Source: Amoebophrya sp. A120 (Eukaryota; Sar; Dinophyceae; Syndiniales; Amoebophryaceae). Taken from it: 64,000 nucleotides of DNA. Position 1 is the first letter of the stretch, and each line of letters begins with the position of its first letter. The stretch is taken from positions 2,519,373-2,583,372 of the forward strand of contig CAJINV010000009.1 in assembly GCA_905178155.1 (NCBI GenBank), given 5' to 3'. The translations under genes and the position numbers were made by a program. The notes below the pieces were generated by a model. That model saw only the letters and a program-made list of their open reading frames with translations. It had not been told where the DNA came from and did no database searches. Positions 21,601 to 33,900 of this stretch are shown here, piece by piece.

Positions 21601-23235
21601 GTTTCAAAGGTTGAAGGTGTGGCCGCGCCCGGGGGTGGTGGGTCTGGTCCTTGTTCTCCTGCTCGCTCTGATGCTGGTGCTGGTCTTGCAGAAGAAGAAG
21701 CAATTATATCATGATCTTCCGCTGGTGATGCCCCCTCCTCCACGTGAGCTGCTGCGGCAGCCGCTTGTTCCACTCCACGAACTTGTTCAACATCTTCGTT
21801 GCCCCTTTTTATCGCTGCAAGAGGAGCAGGACCTTGTAGTTGCCCACTTCCTGCAGATGAAGCCTCACTGGCTGCGACACTGGTGCTGACATCTTCGCTT
21901 TTGGTCGACGACGTCGCTGATGTACTTGAAGAAGTACTAGCAGCTGTAGAAGTATTGCTGGGTTCTTCCTTATATCCTGTGCAAAAGTATCGTACTCGTA
22001 GTAATTGCAGTCATGCGTTACAAATCTCATTCCCAAGGCAAATCAGCATGACAAATTGCATTTGTCATGCTGAGGTAATTTGTCATTCAATTACTATATA
22101 TTATATTCATGCGAAAAAAGAGGTAGACAGAGGGTAAACAAGAGGTGGCCGAGAGGTCAAAAAGAGGTCAAAAGAGGTAAAAAAGAGGTCGACAGAGGTG
22201 GAGAGGTGGCGCGGGACCCCTTTCGAGAGGGTCGGCGAGAGGGTGCGCGAGTATAGCCCGCCGAAGGACCCACCTTAAGGCGGCGCCTAAGTGCCTCAGA
22301 GGGTGCAGAGAGGTCAAAAAGAGGGGGCGCGAGAGGTCGACAGAGGGCGAGAGAGGTGGCGCGAATAAGGGCCAACCTCTCGCGCACCCTCTCGGCCACC
22401 TCTGGGCCACCTCTGTCGACCTCTACCCGCGAGTATAGCCGGATTATTAGCGGGGACCCCCAAAAGAGGTAAAAAAGAGGGTCTGCGAGGGGTCTGCGAG
22501 AGGGTAAAGACACAAAGTGGCGGGCGCGAATCCGCATGGTATTCCCCATATTTAGCATTGCAGGCCCTTCGCGGACTTGTTTTGTTCGGCGCCAGCCCCC
22601 GCCACCCTCTCGCGCCACCCTCTCGCGCCACCCTCTCGCGCCCCCCTCCCACACTGAAGTCATTGAAAAAGCGGCGCCGGGGAATGGGGTGGGGCCGGTT
22701 CTTGGTTCGTCTTGATTAACGAAAGGCATGCGTAGCGGACTGGTGTGGCATCTAGGTGCCTCCTGTTCTGCCCCAATGCTAGTGGTAGCTCCTCCCTGCG
22801 CAGAGCGCCCTTAGGCGCGGGAAGCGCGCAGACGGTGCTGAGGGGGCCTAAGTATGCATGTCGTTGTGGTCCGGTCCGCAAGCAGTTCAAACCCGGCCAA
22901 ACAGCCGCGCGCTCCGGCGGTAGCCGGAGCATGGCTGGTTTATACTAGTACGATACTTTTGCAGTTCATACCTTATTTTCTTCTCGAAAATAAAACTGTT
23001 CTTGCGCAGCTTCCTCTTGCTCCTTTACCTGGAACCCCGCAGCAAGCTGGATGTTGTTGAATAACAAGTGCTGTTGAACCTCCGCAAACAAACTCACGAC
23101 ACTGGCGGCCGCCCAGATGATCCTGCTCGTCGTCGTGGTCTTGTGGTTGACCATGATGCTCAACATCTTGCGCTGATGGGCAACCAGCGGGACGAAAGAA
23201 GTAGAAGTTGTAGAGGTCGTGCTAGAGGTGGACAT
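12605..23235 (-). CDS. Giant EF-hand protein 1, ~1,966 aa, 16 exons
   Basis: Exons are 23235-22971, 21972-19112, 18811-18671, 18317-17877, 17619-17527, 17254-17151, 16844-16637, 16377-16229, 16079-15697, 15423-15373, 15050-14355, 14204-14104, 13845-13692, 13438-13344, 13108-13028 and 12751-12605. All phases agree when IE31 to IE17 are removed. From the N-terminus: MSTSSTTSTTSTSF, a hydrophobic helix IIWAAASVVSLFAEV, a long Ser/Thr/Pro/Arg-rich region with the motif MWDFDYDEEDYEQDESHLVG, a helical charged block (LLKFNLEHETEKERRAREN), a canonical EF-hand loop DTNNDGLVCPNE with FFEEVVPEVMSGLLSAQIS just before it, an acidic Ser-rich linker, and WCFPTPKSIAKQ. Giant protein 2 shares these landmarks in the same order, so they are tandem paralogs. 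Calcium binding is likely from the loop; the function is unknown. It stops at TGA 12605. Confidence 0.8.
12761..13027. mobile_element. IE17, introner family IE-B
   Basis: The left TAT end is altered to GATTG. Flanked by an unusually long direct repeat CCCGATTTGG. In giant gene 1. Confidence 0.85.
13109..13343. mobile_element. IE18, introner family IE-K
   Basis: Family signature GTGCACAACTCCCCCTCC and inverse. Imperfect duplication TGCTT/AGCCT; frame supports removal. Giant gene 1. Confidence 0.85.
13439..13691. mobile_element. IE19, introner family IE-B
   Basis: Duplication TGTCC/TGTTC; giant gene 1. Confidence 0.9.
13846..14103. mobile_element. IE20, introner family IE-B
   Basis: Duplication CGGGG; giant gene 1, inside WCFPTPKSIAK. 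Confidence 0.92.
14205..14354. mobile_element. IE21, introner family IE-A
   Basis: Duplication GAACG/GAACA; giant gene 1. Confidence 0.92.
15051..15372. mobile_element. IE22, introner family IE-G
   Basis: Family signature AAAATCCCCCCTCCCC and inverse. Duplication CGAGC; giant gene 1. Confidence 0.92.
15424..15696. mobile_element. IE23, introner family IE-B
   Basis: Starts CATC instead of TATC. Duplication CCGCG; giant gene 1. Confidence 0.9.
16080..16228. mobile_element. IE24, degenerate IE-A introner
   Basis: The right end is typical, the left end has decayed (TAGTTCTAATCG). Duplication CACG (4 nt). Giant gene 1, just before the EF-hand exon. Confidence 0.8.
16378..16636. mobile_element. 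IE25, introner family IE-B
   Basis: Duplication CCGGA; giant gene 1. Confidence 0.92.
16845..17150. mobile_element. IE26, introner family IE-F
   Basis: Family signature TTTCAACTTTGTCGATTTCA at the right end and inverse at the left. Duplication TCTGC; giant gene 1. Confidence 0.92.
17255..17526. mobile_element. IE27, introner family IE-B
   Basis: Duplication CCCGC; giant gene 1. Confidence 0.92.
17620..17876. mobile_element. IE28, introner family IE-B
   Basis: Duplication AACGG; giant gene 1. It is the closest relative of IE25 by eye. Confidence 0.92.
18318..18670. mobile_element. IE29, introner family IE-G
   Basis: Duplication TCATC; giant gene 1. Confidence 0.92.
18812..19111. mobile_element. 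IE30, introner family IE-E
   Basis: Weak duplication CGCTT/TCTTC; removal of element plus five bases keeps the frame of giant gene 1. Confidence 0.82.
21973..22970. mobile_element. IE31, introner family IE-A with nested insert
   Basis: Duplication CCTTA; first intron of giant gene 1. Its own sequence is about 150 nt; the remaining 846 nt are an inserted element (22097-22942). Confidence 0.9.
22097..22942. mobile_element. 846-bp GC-rich insert inside introner IE31
   Basis: Flanked by a 5-nt duplication TACTA (22092-22096 and 22943-22947) and splitting an IE-A introner whose two halves are otherwise normal. The left two-thirds is an irregular array of GAGGT-type words (AAAAGAGGT, CGACAGAGGT, GAGAGGGT) in both orientations. 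The right third contains CAGTTCAAACCC, which resembles a pol III B box. No terminal inverted repeat and no supported ORF. Possibly a SINE-like element. Confidence 0.65.
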
Positions 23236-24133
23236 CAAGAAGAGCTTTGTTCTACCGTCGGCGTTCTCAGGTAGGTCGTGATTTACTGCCGCAAGGTTTT
23301 TGCGGTTGACTTTGACCTTGAGCTTGAACGACCCTTAGCGGGAGCTGGTTCTACGATGGATAGGGTCGGCTCGCTCTTTATTCGGGTGCCAGCCTAAACA
23401 GGACTGTAGTTTCCTTCGTCTTCGTTGAGTTCGCTCCTGCAAGTCGATGGGCAGCGGCTGGTGGAAATCGTAATCGAGTGCTTGTTTCTGTTGTACACAA
23501 CTGACGCCTTGTTGACCCCGCTGTGTTGTGTTCTTTCCGAATCGTCTCTAGTGCGAGGACGTGGGTAGGATGAAGATGATCACGTTGCTGGTGGCAGTCG
23601 TGATGTGCCCGCTAGTACCTGAGTGTTTTCCGCTACTCTCTCCTCCAATCAGAAGAGGCAGAGGGCCAACGCAACCAGTTTACGGTCGTGCTCGTGGCTA
23701 ATCAACTTTATTAATTTAGTACAAGAACCAGGGCGACGAGGTGGATAAGAGTAAGACACCAGAGTGCAGAAAGTCTTTGAAGCAATAGCGTTTTCGTTAC
23801 GAAGAACTACGTCACCACGAAAGACAAAAGCTTTTAACTGAGTAGGAATAGGAAAGGTGAAAGTCGTAAGTAAGTAAACTATGGGGTTGTTGTAGTTTTA
23901 TTTCTCAATATGATTACAGATCCGGGGGGTGGAGGACGTAAGTTTGACGAAACAAACCTGGGTGAAGCGATAAAATAACGAGGTGAAGACTTAGAGTTAG
24001 AATTTCCTAGACGATGGCATTGCGAGTACAAAAAGTAAGCACACATCGTGCGCTTCTGCTTTTGTAGTGCTAGAACCGAGTCGTGGCAACGAAGCAAGAC
24101 CGAAACGCACGAACCTAAAGAGCACGACAATGA
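23236..24133. other. Spacer between the giant genes
   Basis: No gene seen. It holds the presumed promoter of giant gene 1 (start 23235) and the 3' flank of the short ORF at 24134. Confidence 0.5.
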
Positions 24134-24622
24134 CTACCGAGCGGGGTGCTGTGCTATGACTTGTATGTTGTCCCCGATGACGAAGACTTGTAATTGTACG
24201 TGCTGGTCTAGTACCGACTGAATCTTCTTGCACCAGAGTTGTACGAAAAACGTTGCTAGGCCGACGAGGACGAGGTCATAAAAGCCTGTGGACGATTCAC
24301 GGTTTGTCATGCAATGCGAAACGACTTCCATTTGATGAGAGTAGGCTGACCGCTCTCCGGTGTTCGTCGAGCAAAGGTGCCGCGATATTAATAGTCTACT
24401 GGTATTTCTTACTAGCGTTCCCTTTGCACTAGCACTGAAATTTGTCCAGCAGGTATACGACATTCGTGTTCCTGCAAGGTATCTCGTCCGACGCGGTAGC
24501 AAAGTTCCTCCGTTCACCTTGTCGAGCATCAGAAGGGGGGGCTGGATCAAAAGTAAAAGTAAAACATCGTTGTCGGAATAAAAATTGGGTTCATCGAAAA
24601 AGTTGCACCTACTTGTAAGCAT
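24134..24622 (-). CDS. Short conserved ORF downstream of giant gene 2 (162 aa)
   Basis: ATG at 24622, TAG at 24134. It is the fuller partner of 11014-11409. Insertions and deletions between the two are all multiples of three (for example an extra ACAAGT in one copy and extra single codons in the other). Residues 1-110 align; the C-terminal VQLWCKKIQSVLDQHVQ is unique to this copy. No family recognised. Confidence 0.55.
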   Translation of the reverse strand: MLTSRCNFFDEPNFYSDNDVLLLLLIQPPLLMLDKVNGGTLLPRRTRYLAGTRMSYTCWTNFSASAKGTLVRNTSRLLISRHLCSTNTGERSAYSHQMEVVSHCMTNRESSTGFYDLVLVGLATFFVQLWCKKIQSVLDQHVQLQVFVIGDNIQVIAQHPAR

Positions 24623-24970
24623 GCATACTCGCGAAAATAAAAAGAAAAAAAGCTAGAAAATTTTGAATTTGTATACGTGATGAACGAAATGTTGGTAATG
24701 GGGACGTCGATAGAACTAGATTATCTTCTAGCCGTCACACGTAAATAAACTTTGGTAATCGTACTGATAGTGCAGTGTCAAAAAGAAAATTACAGTCACG
24801 CTTGAACAGACTTCATACATTTCTTTGAACATTGACGTCTTGGCGTTCCTAAAATAAGTTTAAATGCCTCGAGTTTTTGTAAATAAAATATTCGCGGCCA
24901 TCAAGATATTGAGCGAACTTCTCGTTGTAGTTGTGAAATCACGATAAGGTCGCTTTACTAAAATTCTACT
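24623..24970. other. Spacer, 3' flank of giant gene 2
   Basis: AT-rich, no gene; aligns to 11410-11784. Confidence 0.6.
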
Positions 24971-27900
24971 TCACAGAGACGTAATCGTACTCTTCTTGAA
25001 TCGGTTGATCCACGAGTGAACGCCTTTCTTAAAGTCGTCTAACTTCTCCACAAGGTGCTGCGGGAGACTCGCGATCGCATTCTGAAACCCGCCCCTTAGT
25101 TCAAAAGCGTGCTCTATGCATTGCAAAAGTATCGCTATCGTATTCGTATAAATGCATGACAAATTTCCTCAGCATGAGAAATGAAATTTGTAATGCGGGT
25201 TTGCTTTCAGAAAAAAATTTGTAATGCATGACTGCAATACGAGTACGATACTTTTGCACAGGATATGCTCGACCCCTTGCGCAAGCGACTTGCGCAACGT
25301 CCCCTCGGCAAACTCCGCGGATTGGTATCCACAGGAAATTTCCCGCACACGTACAAATGCTGTCTCTGCATGACAAAACTTGGCTTCGATCCTCGTTTAG
25401 CATGACAAGTTTTACACCCCAAATTGGCGAAATTTGTGATGCATTTTGTACATGTACGGGAAATTTGTAATGCATAATTGGATTACTTCTTTTATAATGT
25501 CCATCACCGAGCGGATCATCATTTCTCGCTTCCAGTTTTTCCGCCACTGCGTTAACACCTTGTCCAGGTCGTAGTTCTGGTGCTCGTGTTTCTTTTTCCC
25601 TCGTCCTCCCGAGTGCGCTGCTATCAAATGCAAAAATGTCTGGGTCTGGAAGATTGCGAGATTTGTCATGCTTGTCTGACATGACCAAAAAGTTTGTGAT
25701 GCGTGTCCAAGAAAAGACCCTTTTGTCTGTCATGCAAAAACGCAGCTTGTCATGCAAAAAACGCAACACAAAGCAGCGCAGATATTTCTCATGCTTGGCT
25801 GTGCATTACAGAGCATTCATTATTCCCAACGCAGCATTACAAGTTTCCAGACCCAGACATTTTTGCATTTGATAGCTGCAGGTTCACCAGTTGTACTTCT
25901 GTGCTGGCCGTTGTCCTGGTTTTCGTGGTCCTCCCCGTGTTGAGAACCGTCCAATATTTCATCATCATCTTCGCCGCCACTCCCGCTCATATCGTCGCTA
26001 ATAGTAGACCTTGATCTAGACGGCGCACTACTAAAACCATGATGTTCATCATCTCCTGCGCTCGTTGAATCCATTTCATCAAGACCGCCATCTTCACTTG
26101 CCTCGTCCTCTTCCTGACCGCCTTCGTCGTCTGGTTCTTCAGCAGCATCGCCCGATCCACGGGCCGCATCAACGCCGTCAGATCCAGATCCTTTGACTTG
26201 TTGCGACGTTTTCTTGTTTATCTTGGTCACTTTGTCTTTCTCCAAAAATGCTGTAGCTTTTGCTTTTTGCTCTGCTTTCGCCTTTGGCTTTTTTTTGAAC
26301 TGGTTCACCATGTCCTTGGAGAACTTGTTGAAGGTTTTTGCAATGGATGCGGGCGTGGGGAAGCACCAGACCCGGTCCTGCTGGGTCAACACGTTGTGCA
26401 CGGCGCGACACTGGTCCTTACTAGAGTGGTGGCCATCCTTTTTTGCCGAGGCGACGGGCGAGGGCACATACTGGGGGTACAAAACGTGCAAGGACCACAG
26501 CACCCCGTGCACATTCAGCTTCGTGATTCTACTTCCACTTGTGGATGTACTTGTTGCAATTTCATCCCCAGGAGCTCCTGCTGACCGGAGGGGATCCTCG
26601 TCTTGAACCGTGACCAGCGTGCCTCCCGGTTGATGTTCTTGACCATGGTGCCCGTGAAGACCACGGGCGTCCTCGATCGCCCCGAGTTGTGGTCCGTCCA
26701 CTAGCCTCCTTGGTGTAGAAGTTCCAAGACCTCCGCCCCCTTCACCATCATGATCCTCTTCTCCTTGAGGGTCGTTTCCCCCCGATCGCGAAACAATTTC
26801 TGTCGTTGTCGCAGATTCTTCCCCGTCGCAACAACCATCCCCCTGCTTCTTTTTATGAACAGCACGTACCAGTGCTGTGCTGCCCTCGTCCTCCCTCGCC
26901 GCGCGGCCCGACAGGTCGTCGTCGTGCAGTTGGTCTTCCAGCATTCCAGGGGACGAAAAGCTACGTCGCAGAGGCGCTCGGAGGGATAAGGCCGACTCTG
27001 AATCGGTTTCGCTTTCCCCATTCGGCTCCGAGATAAACTCCATGCTGAAATCGCCCCTCCGTGCGCGTTATGAACTGCAAAAGTATCGTACTCGTATAAA
27101 TGCATGACAAATTCCTTCAGCATGAGAAATAAAATTTGTAATGGGAATTCACCTTGAGAAAAAAAATTGTAAAAATGCATGACTGCAATAGTACGAGTAC
27201 GATACTTTTGCACAGGATACGCGTGCGTCCAACTCCTCGCGTAGCTTGCGTTTTTGCTGTTCCTTGGCCTCCTCCACTACTTCCTGCAGATCTGTGCCGG
27301 CTTTCATTCGGTGCCGTTGTTCCCGCCGCTCCATCTGGTATTCCTCGAGTTCTGTCGTCGATAGTCGCCGGTGCAGCTTCCCGCCCCGCGCAAGCCGCGA
27401 CAGCAGCTTGTCTGCTGAAGCTCTACTTCCTCTTCTACTACGGGTCCTCGTGATCGTTGTTCTCGCCCCCAGCTGCCCCGCGACATCTGAATCAGAATGA
27501 TGATCGCGGGGCGGTAAGAAAGATCCTTGATCATGATGATCCTGCCCCCCACCGCCCGGGAGGACCACATCGACGTGGCCCTCGTGCAGTTCCTCGTCAG
27601 GTCGCTCTTGACCAAGATCACTTCCTGATCCGTGCGTCACGAGAGTTCCGCCCGTCTGGTGGTGGTGCGAGCTGCTGCCATGGTCCACGTCCTCGCCGGG
27701 AAGAACGTCGGACAGCAGGTGTTCTATCCTGTGCAAAAGTATCGTACTCGTACTAATTGCAATCATGCATGACAAATCTTGTTTCTTAGCGAAAACAGCA
27801 TTACAAATTCCATTTTCCCTTCTGGAAAAATTTGTATTGCGGTTTGTACTAGTACGATACTTTTGCAATGCATATGTTCCTTCCCACGACAAAACTCGTC

Positions 27901-30900
27901 GATCGGGCATTTGTTGGTCAGGGCAAAGTTGTTTTCCGCAGCGCTCTGCCGCAGCGCCGTCTGGCAAAGCCCGTGCGACTCCACCGGCAGGTCGAATTCG
28001 ATATCGTGAGAAAAAAGTGTTTCCCTGTAAGGATTTTGCAAGTTCTGCATCACAAGTTTGTTCTACATCACGGAGAAAATTTACCATGCGAGATTCCTAA
28101 GGGACAACACAGCTAAAAATCCATTGTTTTGCATGTGTAGCAAGACAGATACTTCTCAGATGCATTTTCTGCATTACAAGTTTACAGTGAAACAGTTTTT
28201 TCTCGCGATATTCGACGCCAAGCGTCCACTGCATCGTCTTCTCGAAAACGACGGACTATCCTCAGCAAAAACGTCTCCACCCCAGAGTTGTCATGCAGAC
28301 ACGCATCTAGTACAGGGAGTGGGGGATAATTTGTCATGCGCATCCCCATGCTGAGAAGCATTTTCTGTCGTGCTTCAGAATTTGTGACGCTGCAAACACG
28401 ATAAGAAGATGGATTTGTGATGCGGTCGCCCGTGCTAAGTAACCTGCACTACAATACGCCGGAGAAAAGCTTGTCATGCGTGACTCCCAAAACTTCTGAG
28501 TTTGTGTTTCAGAATTCCCAACTTGACTATGGGGTCGTGGGGACGTTTTTGCGCGGGATACGGACGCGGCGTTATTCAACGCCTCCGAGAGATAGTAATA
28601 TCCAACAAAAAAGTGTTAACGTTAACGGCTTTCATAGCAGGGTGCAGATATGCATGACAGATTTTGCCTAGTATGCATGCTATGCATGACAAATTTGGGC
28701 ACGTTTTGTGATACATTACTGCATCACAAATTCCGTTAACGTTAACACTTTTTCCTGTGATAAGTAATCCACGTAGATCATCATCAGCTCTGCCGCGTCC
28801 TCCCAGACCTCCTGGACTACCCCGGACACGTACTTGGGGAACCCGCCCGGAACCGGAATGGACTCGATGGCGTCCCGAAGAGGGTCGATGATGTGCTTTT
28901 GCCCCTCCCCTATGGAATGCAAAAAGGTCTGGGTCTGGAAGATGGCGAGACTTGTCATGCTAGTAGTCTGGCATGACTCTGCACTTCGTATTGCGTGGCC
29001 ACCAAGAGGTCCTCTTCCCTGTCATGCAAAAGCGCAGTTTCTCATGCGAACTACGCAGCACACAGGCACCAAAAAACTTGTCATGCTTGGCGGCGCATTA
29101 CTGAGCACTTATTGTTCTTCACGGACTTGCATCACAAGTTTCCAGGAGACCCAGACATATTTGCAATCCATATCCTCCAGAATCAGCAGATTGCTGATCT
29201 CGTTCGGACACACCATGCCGTCGCGGTCTCCGTCCAAATTGTCCACCCAGAGGGTATCCCACAGAAAAAAGCAGGCAGGGCACATTTGTAATGCAAAAAT
29301 AAATACGCAGAAAAATCTGTCATGCGCAACCCCATAGCATGCTGTTTGGGATACGCAGCGCAGAGTTTGGTTTTCCTGTCTATTTATTTTTGCATTACAA
29401 ATCTGACCTGCCTGCTTTTTTCTGCGGGATAAAGGGTAAGTTGTGCCGACAGCAAACCCGCCATCAGTTCGGGCACCATTTCCAAGAAAAAGTCCCGCAT
29501 TTTCGGCTGGAAGGATTCGGCGGTCTGGGTGATTTCGGAAAGGAGGTTCGTCGCTAAATTGCCGACAATGCGCAAGAACGTCAGGTCCTTCACGGGCAGA
29601 TTGATGAACCCCGGGCGCGGCTTATTCGAGCCTTCCTCCAGCTCGTGCGACTTGGGCATGCATCCGAGCGCGTTCGACAACTTCGCGGACAGATCGTCGC
29701 ATGAAAGCTGCTCCTGCTCTGCTCGGGACGACGACGACGACGACGACGACGCAACAGGTGCGGGCTTCCGCCACGCGATGTGGTCAAACACCCATTGGCA
29801 GGTCTGCAGGTGCTGCTCACTTATCTTCACGGTTCTTGTTGCAGTACTACTACTAACTTCACGCGAGGACGATGTCGGCGGGGCAGAAACCTGTACCTCG
29901 TCGTCGCAGCCGGGTTCCAGTCGCATCCGCTGCAGAATTTTCACCAACTGCTCTTCCGTGAGGTCAAAGGCGCTCGCCCACCCTTCCGTGTCGTCCACGA
30001 AGAGGAACGCCCCCCGAGAAGCAATATCGAGCCGCTCCACCAGGTCATTCAGTGCCACGTCTTCCGGGTTCGTGAGCGCCGTCAGCTTCGTCGCACCCCG
30101 GTTGGCCTCGGCGCACCCCCTTTTCAACTTCTCAAAGTGCTTCTGCAGCTTGGTCTTGATGGTTCGCTTCTCCAGTGCGTGGTCTACCGTCATTTTCACC
30201 TCGGCAATTTGCAACAACTTGGTCGCGCGGCCTTTGGTCTTCTGGTCCTTGGTTCGGTAACACTGTCCCCTTAGCTGCTCGTACACTTTCATCACGCTCT
30301 CGTCTGCTTTCAGAAAATACTTTTCCGGGATCTCGACCAGGCTGCTCTCCTGCTCCTGGGGCGATTGCAGCTGGTCCGCCAAGAAGTGCTTCTGCTGCAT
30401 TTTCCAGCCTTGGACGTTTGTGCGCGCCTCCGGATCCTCCTTCAGAGCTTTCCGCTCTGTCATTGCGGCCCGATCGTCCTTGTGCGGATCTTTTTCCTTT
30501 TCCAGCCCCGTGAATTTCCAAGCGAGCCTGGTAAAGTCGCCACGTTCCAGATCCTTTGGCGTTTTTACTAGGTAAACAAAATGGAAAAAGTAAGGACTGT
30601 CTAGCGAGCTGAAGCTTGGGTCGACAACGTCGACGAAATGTCTGGGGCCAGCTTCTGTCACAGCAGTAGAAATCGGCAGGAAGACCCGAGCGGTGCATTC
30701 TCGGACGATTTCGCGTAAACGCGGGATATGCGACAGCAGGAGCTCGTTTCGGTCGTAGGACAACTCACCAGGTGCTTCTGCACCAAGAACATTTAGCGGG
30801 CTTTGGCGGGTCAGAAAGGTATAGCTGTGGGGCTCATCTTCCTTGTACCACATAAACCCGGTTCGACCGTCCGAGAGGCGGCGGGAGCCGGGAGACGAGG

Positions 30901-33900
30901 GCTGGGCCTATCCTGTGTAAAAACGTCCCCACCCCAGAGTTGTCATGCAGATTTGCCATGACAGGAACATTTGCGATGCGCAACCCCATGACAGGCATTT
31001 TCAATCGTGTTTGGGAACTTGTAATGCTGTAAACAGGATCAGAAGGTCAATTTGTGATGCGGCTTTCCTTGCTGACTTGCACTAGCTTACGGACTGAAAC
31101 TTGTCATGCGTGACTCAAAAAACTCCTAGGTTTGTGTTGCAAAATCCCCATCCTGACTCTGGTGTGGGTACGTTTTTACTCAGGATAGGGCCATGACCTT
31201 GGTCAAATCCCAGTAGGGTAGTAGCGTGTACCGCTCCTCCTCTCTGCTTTCTGGGTTATGGAAGTGTCAGGATTGAAATCTTCAAAGTTGAAATGGTTTG
31301 CGATGCATAAAATGCAACCCACAAAGTGCCTGTCTTGCAGGGTAGGCAAGTGAGGCAGATTGTAAGCCTCTTAAGGGGTAAAAAAAGAGATGCTAAAGTA
31401 GCATGACAAAGGGCGTCTTCCTTACCCAAACAGCATGGCAAACTGGATTTAGGCTCTTCCTAAATTTGTCATGCGCCGCTTAGAAATTGGGCTTCCAACT
31501 GGTATCGATTTTCCGCATTACAAATTATTTCAACTTTGTCGATTTCAACTCTGACACATCCATATGGGTTCGTCACACAGTAGAGGGGCAGGTGTTGCGC
31601 CGGAACTGTGACCTCTGCCGGGTATGCGGAGCTCATTCGAGCATGTTCATCGGAAGGCGGACAATGAGAAACGTCGGGGAAGAAAATGAAAGGCTTGTCG
31701 TTGCTCGTTCCACCTCCCGGTTGTTGGAGGGGCAAGGCCGTTTCTCCCTTTTTTGGGTATTTGTACGGAGGATAAGCAGCTCTGACAAACTGCATACTGC
31801 TTTCAGGATGCGGGTCTGACGGCATCAGGTGCAACATCTGCGCAAAGCCCTGCTGCGTGGCGGTCGTGGCCTCTTCTGCTCCTTCTGTCCCCGTTGTTCG
31901 TTCATGATCTGCAAAGAAAAGTGGCTTGGTTATCCACACGTGGCGTCCCAGTGGTTTCTCGGTCTCGTGGTACATACAACCTTTTCGCTCGTGCCAGTTG
32001 AGCATCACTCGCGCTTTAATAGGATTGAGTTCCTCTGTGGGCGACGGCATCCTGAAAGGTAGCGACAGAAGGTTATCCACAAAAAGAGAGACTCACGACC
32101 CCCATCCATTTTTTGCATCACAAACACGGGACTTTATGCATTTTTTGCATGACAAATTGGATCGTGGGTGTCGTGGGTGTTTTATTTTCCTGGATAAAAG
32201 TCGTCGGTTCCCGGCGCGTCTTCGGTAAAGAACGTCCAGTACTTGTTGGGTTTATCAGTCTCGAGGTCTCTCGCCGAGGACACTGCTGGGAGTGCCACGT
32301 ACCGTACGGCTCTTCTGAGGTTATCGTCTTCCTTTTTCGCAACATAGATTTTCAGGTGTTCGACGGGGACCTCCACAACGCGGCCATGAAATATAGGACT
32401 CTCAAGCGTTACATTCTCAGCTGTTGCATGATTTGTCATGCGAAATTACCACGAGCCGCCAGACGATCAAGCTATCTCGCATGACAAATCCCCGAAGGGC
32501 TAAACAGTGCCTAAATCTGTGCCAAATTTGCGATGCGAAAGTTGCGAGCTTGCCCTTTTCAGTGTTGCGCTTCTTGCATCAGAAATTTATGCAACAGTTG
32601 AGAATGTAACGTTTGAGAACGCCATATGAAACGGTTGTGTCTCCTCGAGAAGCTCGTCTGGTTTCTTATCCTGTGCAAAAGTATCGCACTCGTATTCGCA
32701 ATCATGCATATCTTTCTCTTAAGGTAAATCAGGATTGCAAATTTTATCTCTCATGCTGAGGAAATTTGTAATGCATTTATACGAGTACGATACTTGTTTT
32801 GCAATTCATATTTCTCTCTGTTGGGCAAGTTCAAGCTCTTGGAGAGCATCTCGTTATTGGCGTTGAGGTAGTCGCCCCGAGCAGGTGTGCCTGGGTTATA
32901 AAAGCCTGGTACAAGTTCGAAAGGATTTTTTCCGCCGAGCCCCAGCCCCCCGAGAAAGGCGAAGGATGTGGCTTGTGAAATAACTTCTTCGTCATCTGCA
33001 ACTCCCAGCCGTGCCTGCTCACGATCAAGATCTTCCACATTTTGAGGACCAAAAGCTCTACTTTCCTCTTCGCTGGATGATGTTCCTCGAGGAGAAGAAG
33101 AAGTAGAGGCGTGCCAAGTTGCGCTGGCGGAACTCGAACTGTTCGTCGGTGTGGTTGCGGCATCGAAGTCGAAAGACGACGTCTTGTTCAAAATGGACGA
33201 AGCATTTTCAATGCCCTCGAACAAGTGGTCGGATGAAGGGAGACGCGAAGATGACAATGTAGTTGAAGGTGGCGATGCAGATGCACGTGCAGGCTCTCTT
33301 ACTGGTGTAGAAGTTCTCGCGGCTGTCCTACTTGTACTGTTCTCGCCCCCGCCAGCTGCACTACTACCTCCTCGAGGAGTTCTCCTGCCGAGGGGCAGCG
33401 TGAAAAAAATGGTTTCATTTTTCCCACCCACAACCGTCGTCATTGTGGTTGTAGTGGTGCTAGAAGTAGTGCTGCTCCTACTTGTCGACGCTCTCGATGT
33501 CTTGTTTTCCATCTTATTTCCTGCGTCCTCGATTTTGGATTGTTTTACGACGTGGTGGTCGTCCGGGGGCAGGACCACATCTGCAGCGGAGGACGCTGCG
33601 GAAGTCTCGGAGGACGGTACGGATTGCGTCGTGGTACTAGTGGACGTCGTGGCAGCCGCGCTCTTAGTACTTGAAGGAGCTGTTGGTCGTGCACTTCGAG
33701 TAGAAGTGCTGCTTCTCGAACTTTTTCTCCCCGCTCTTCGTGTTTTCTTTCCACCTCTCCGTCTCGCCCGCTGATGTGGTGCGGTACTCGCCCCGCTGAG
33801 GTCCGCGAGCTGTCGGGACAAAATTTGTTGCGAGCTGGCGACCAGGTGCGACTCGTCGTTCTCGTAGTCTTCCTCATCGTAGTCAAATTCCCACATAGGT

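Noticed and set aside
22157-22729. 190-aa minus-strand frame in the insert of IE31
   Set aside because: Made entirely of the GAGGT-type repeat translated; repetitive composition, no domain.
22884-22900. tRNA gene
   Set aside because: A B-box-like string is present, but I could not fold a cloverleaf around it.
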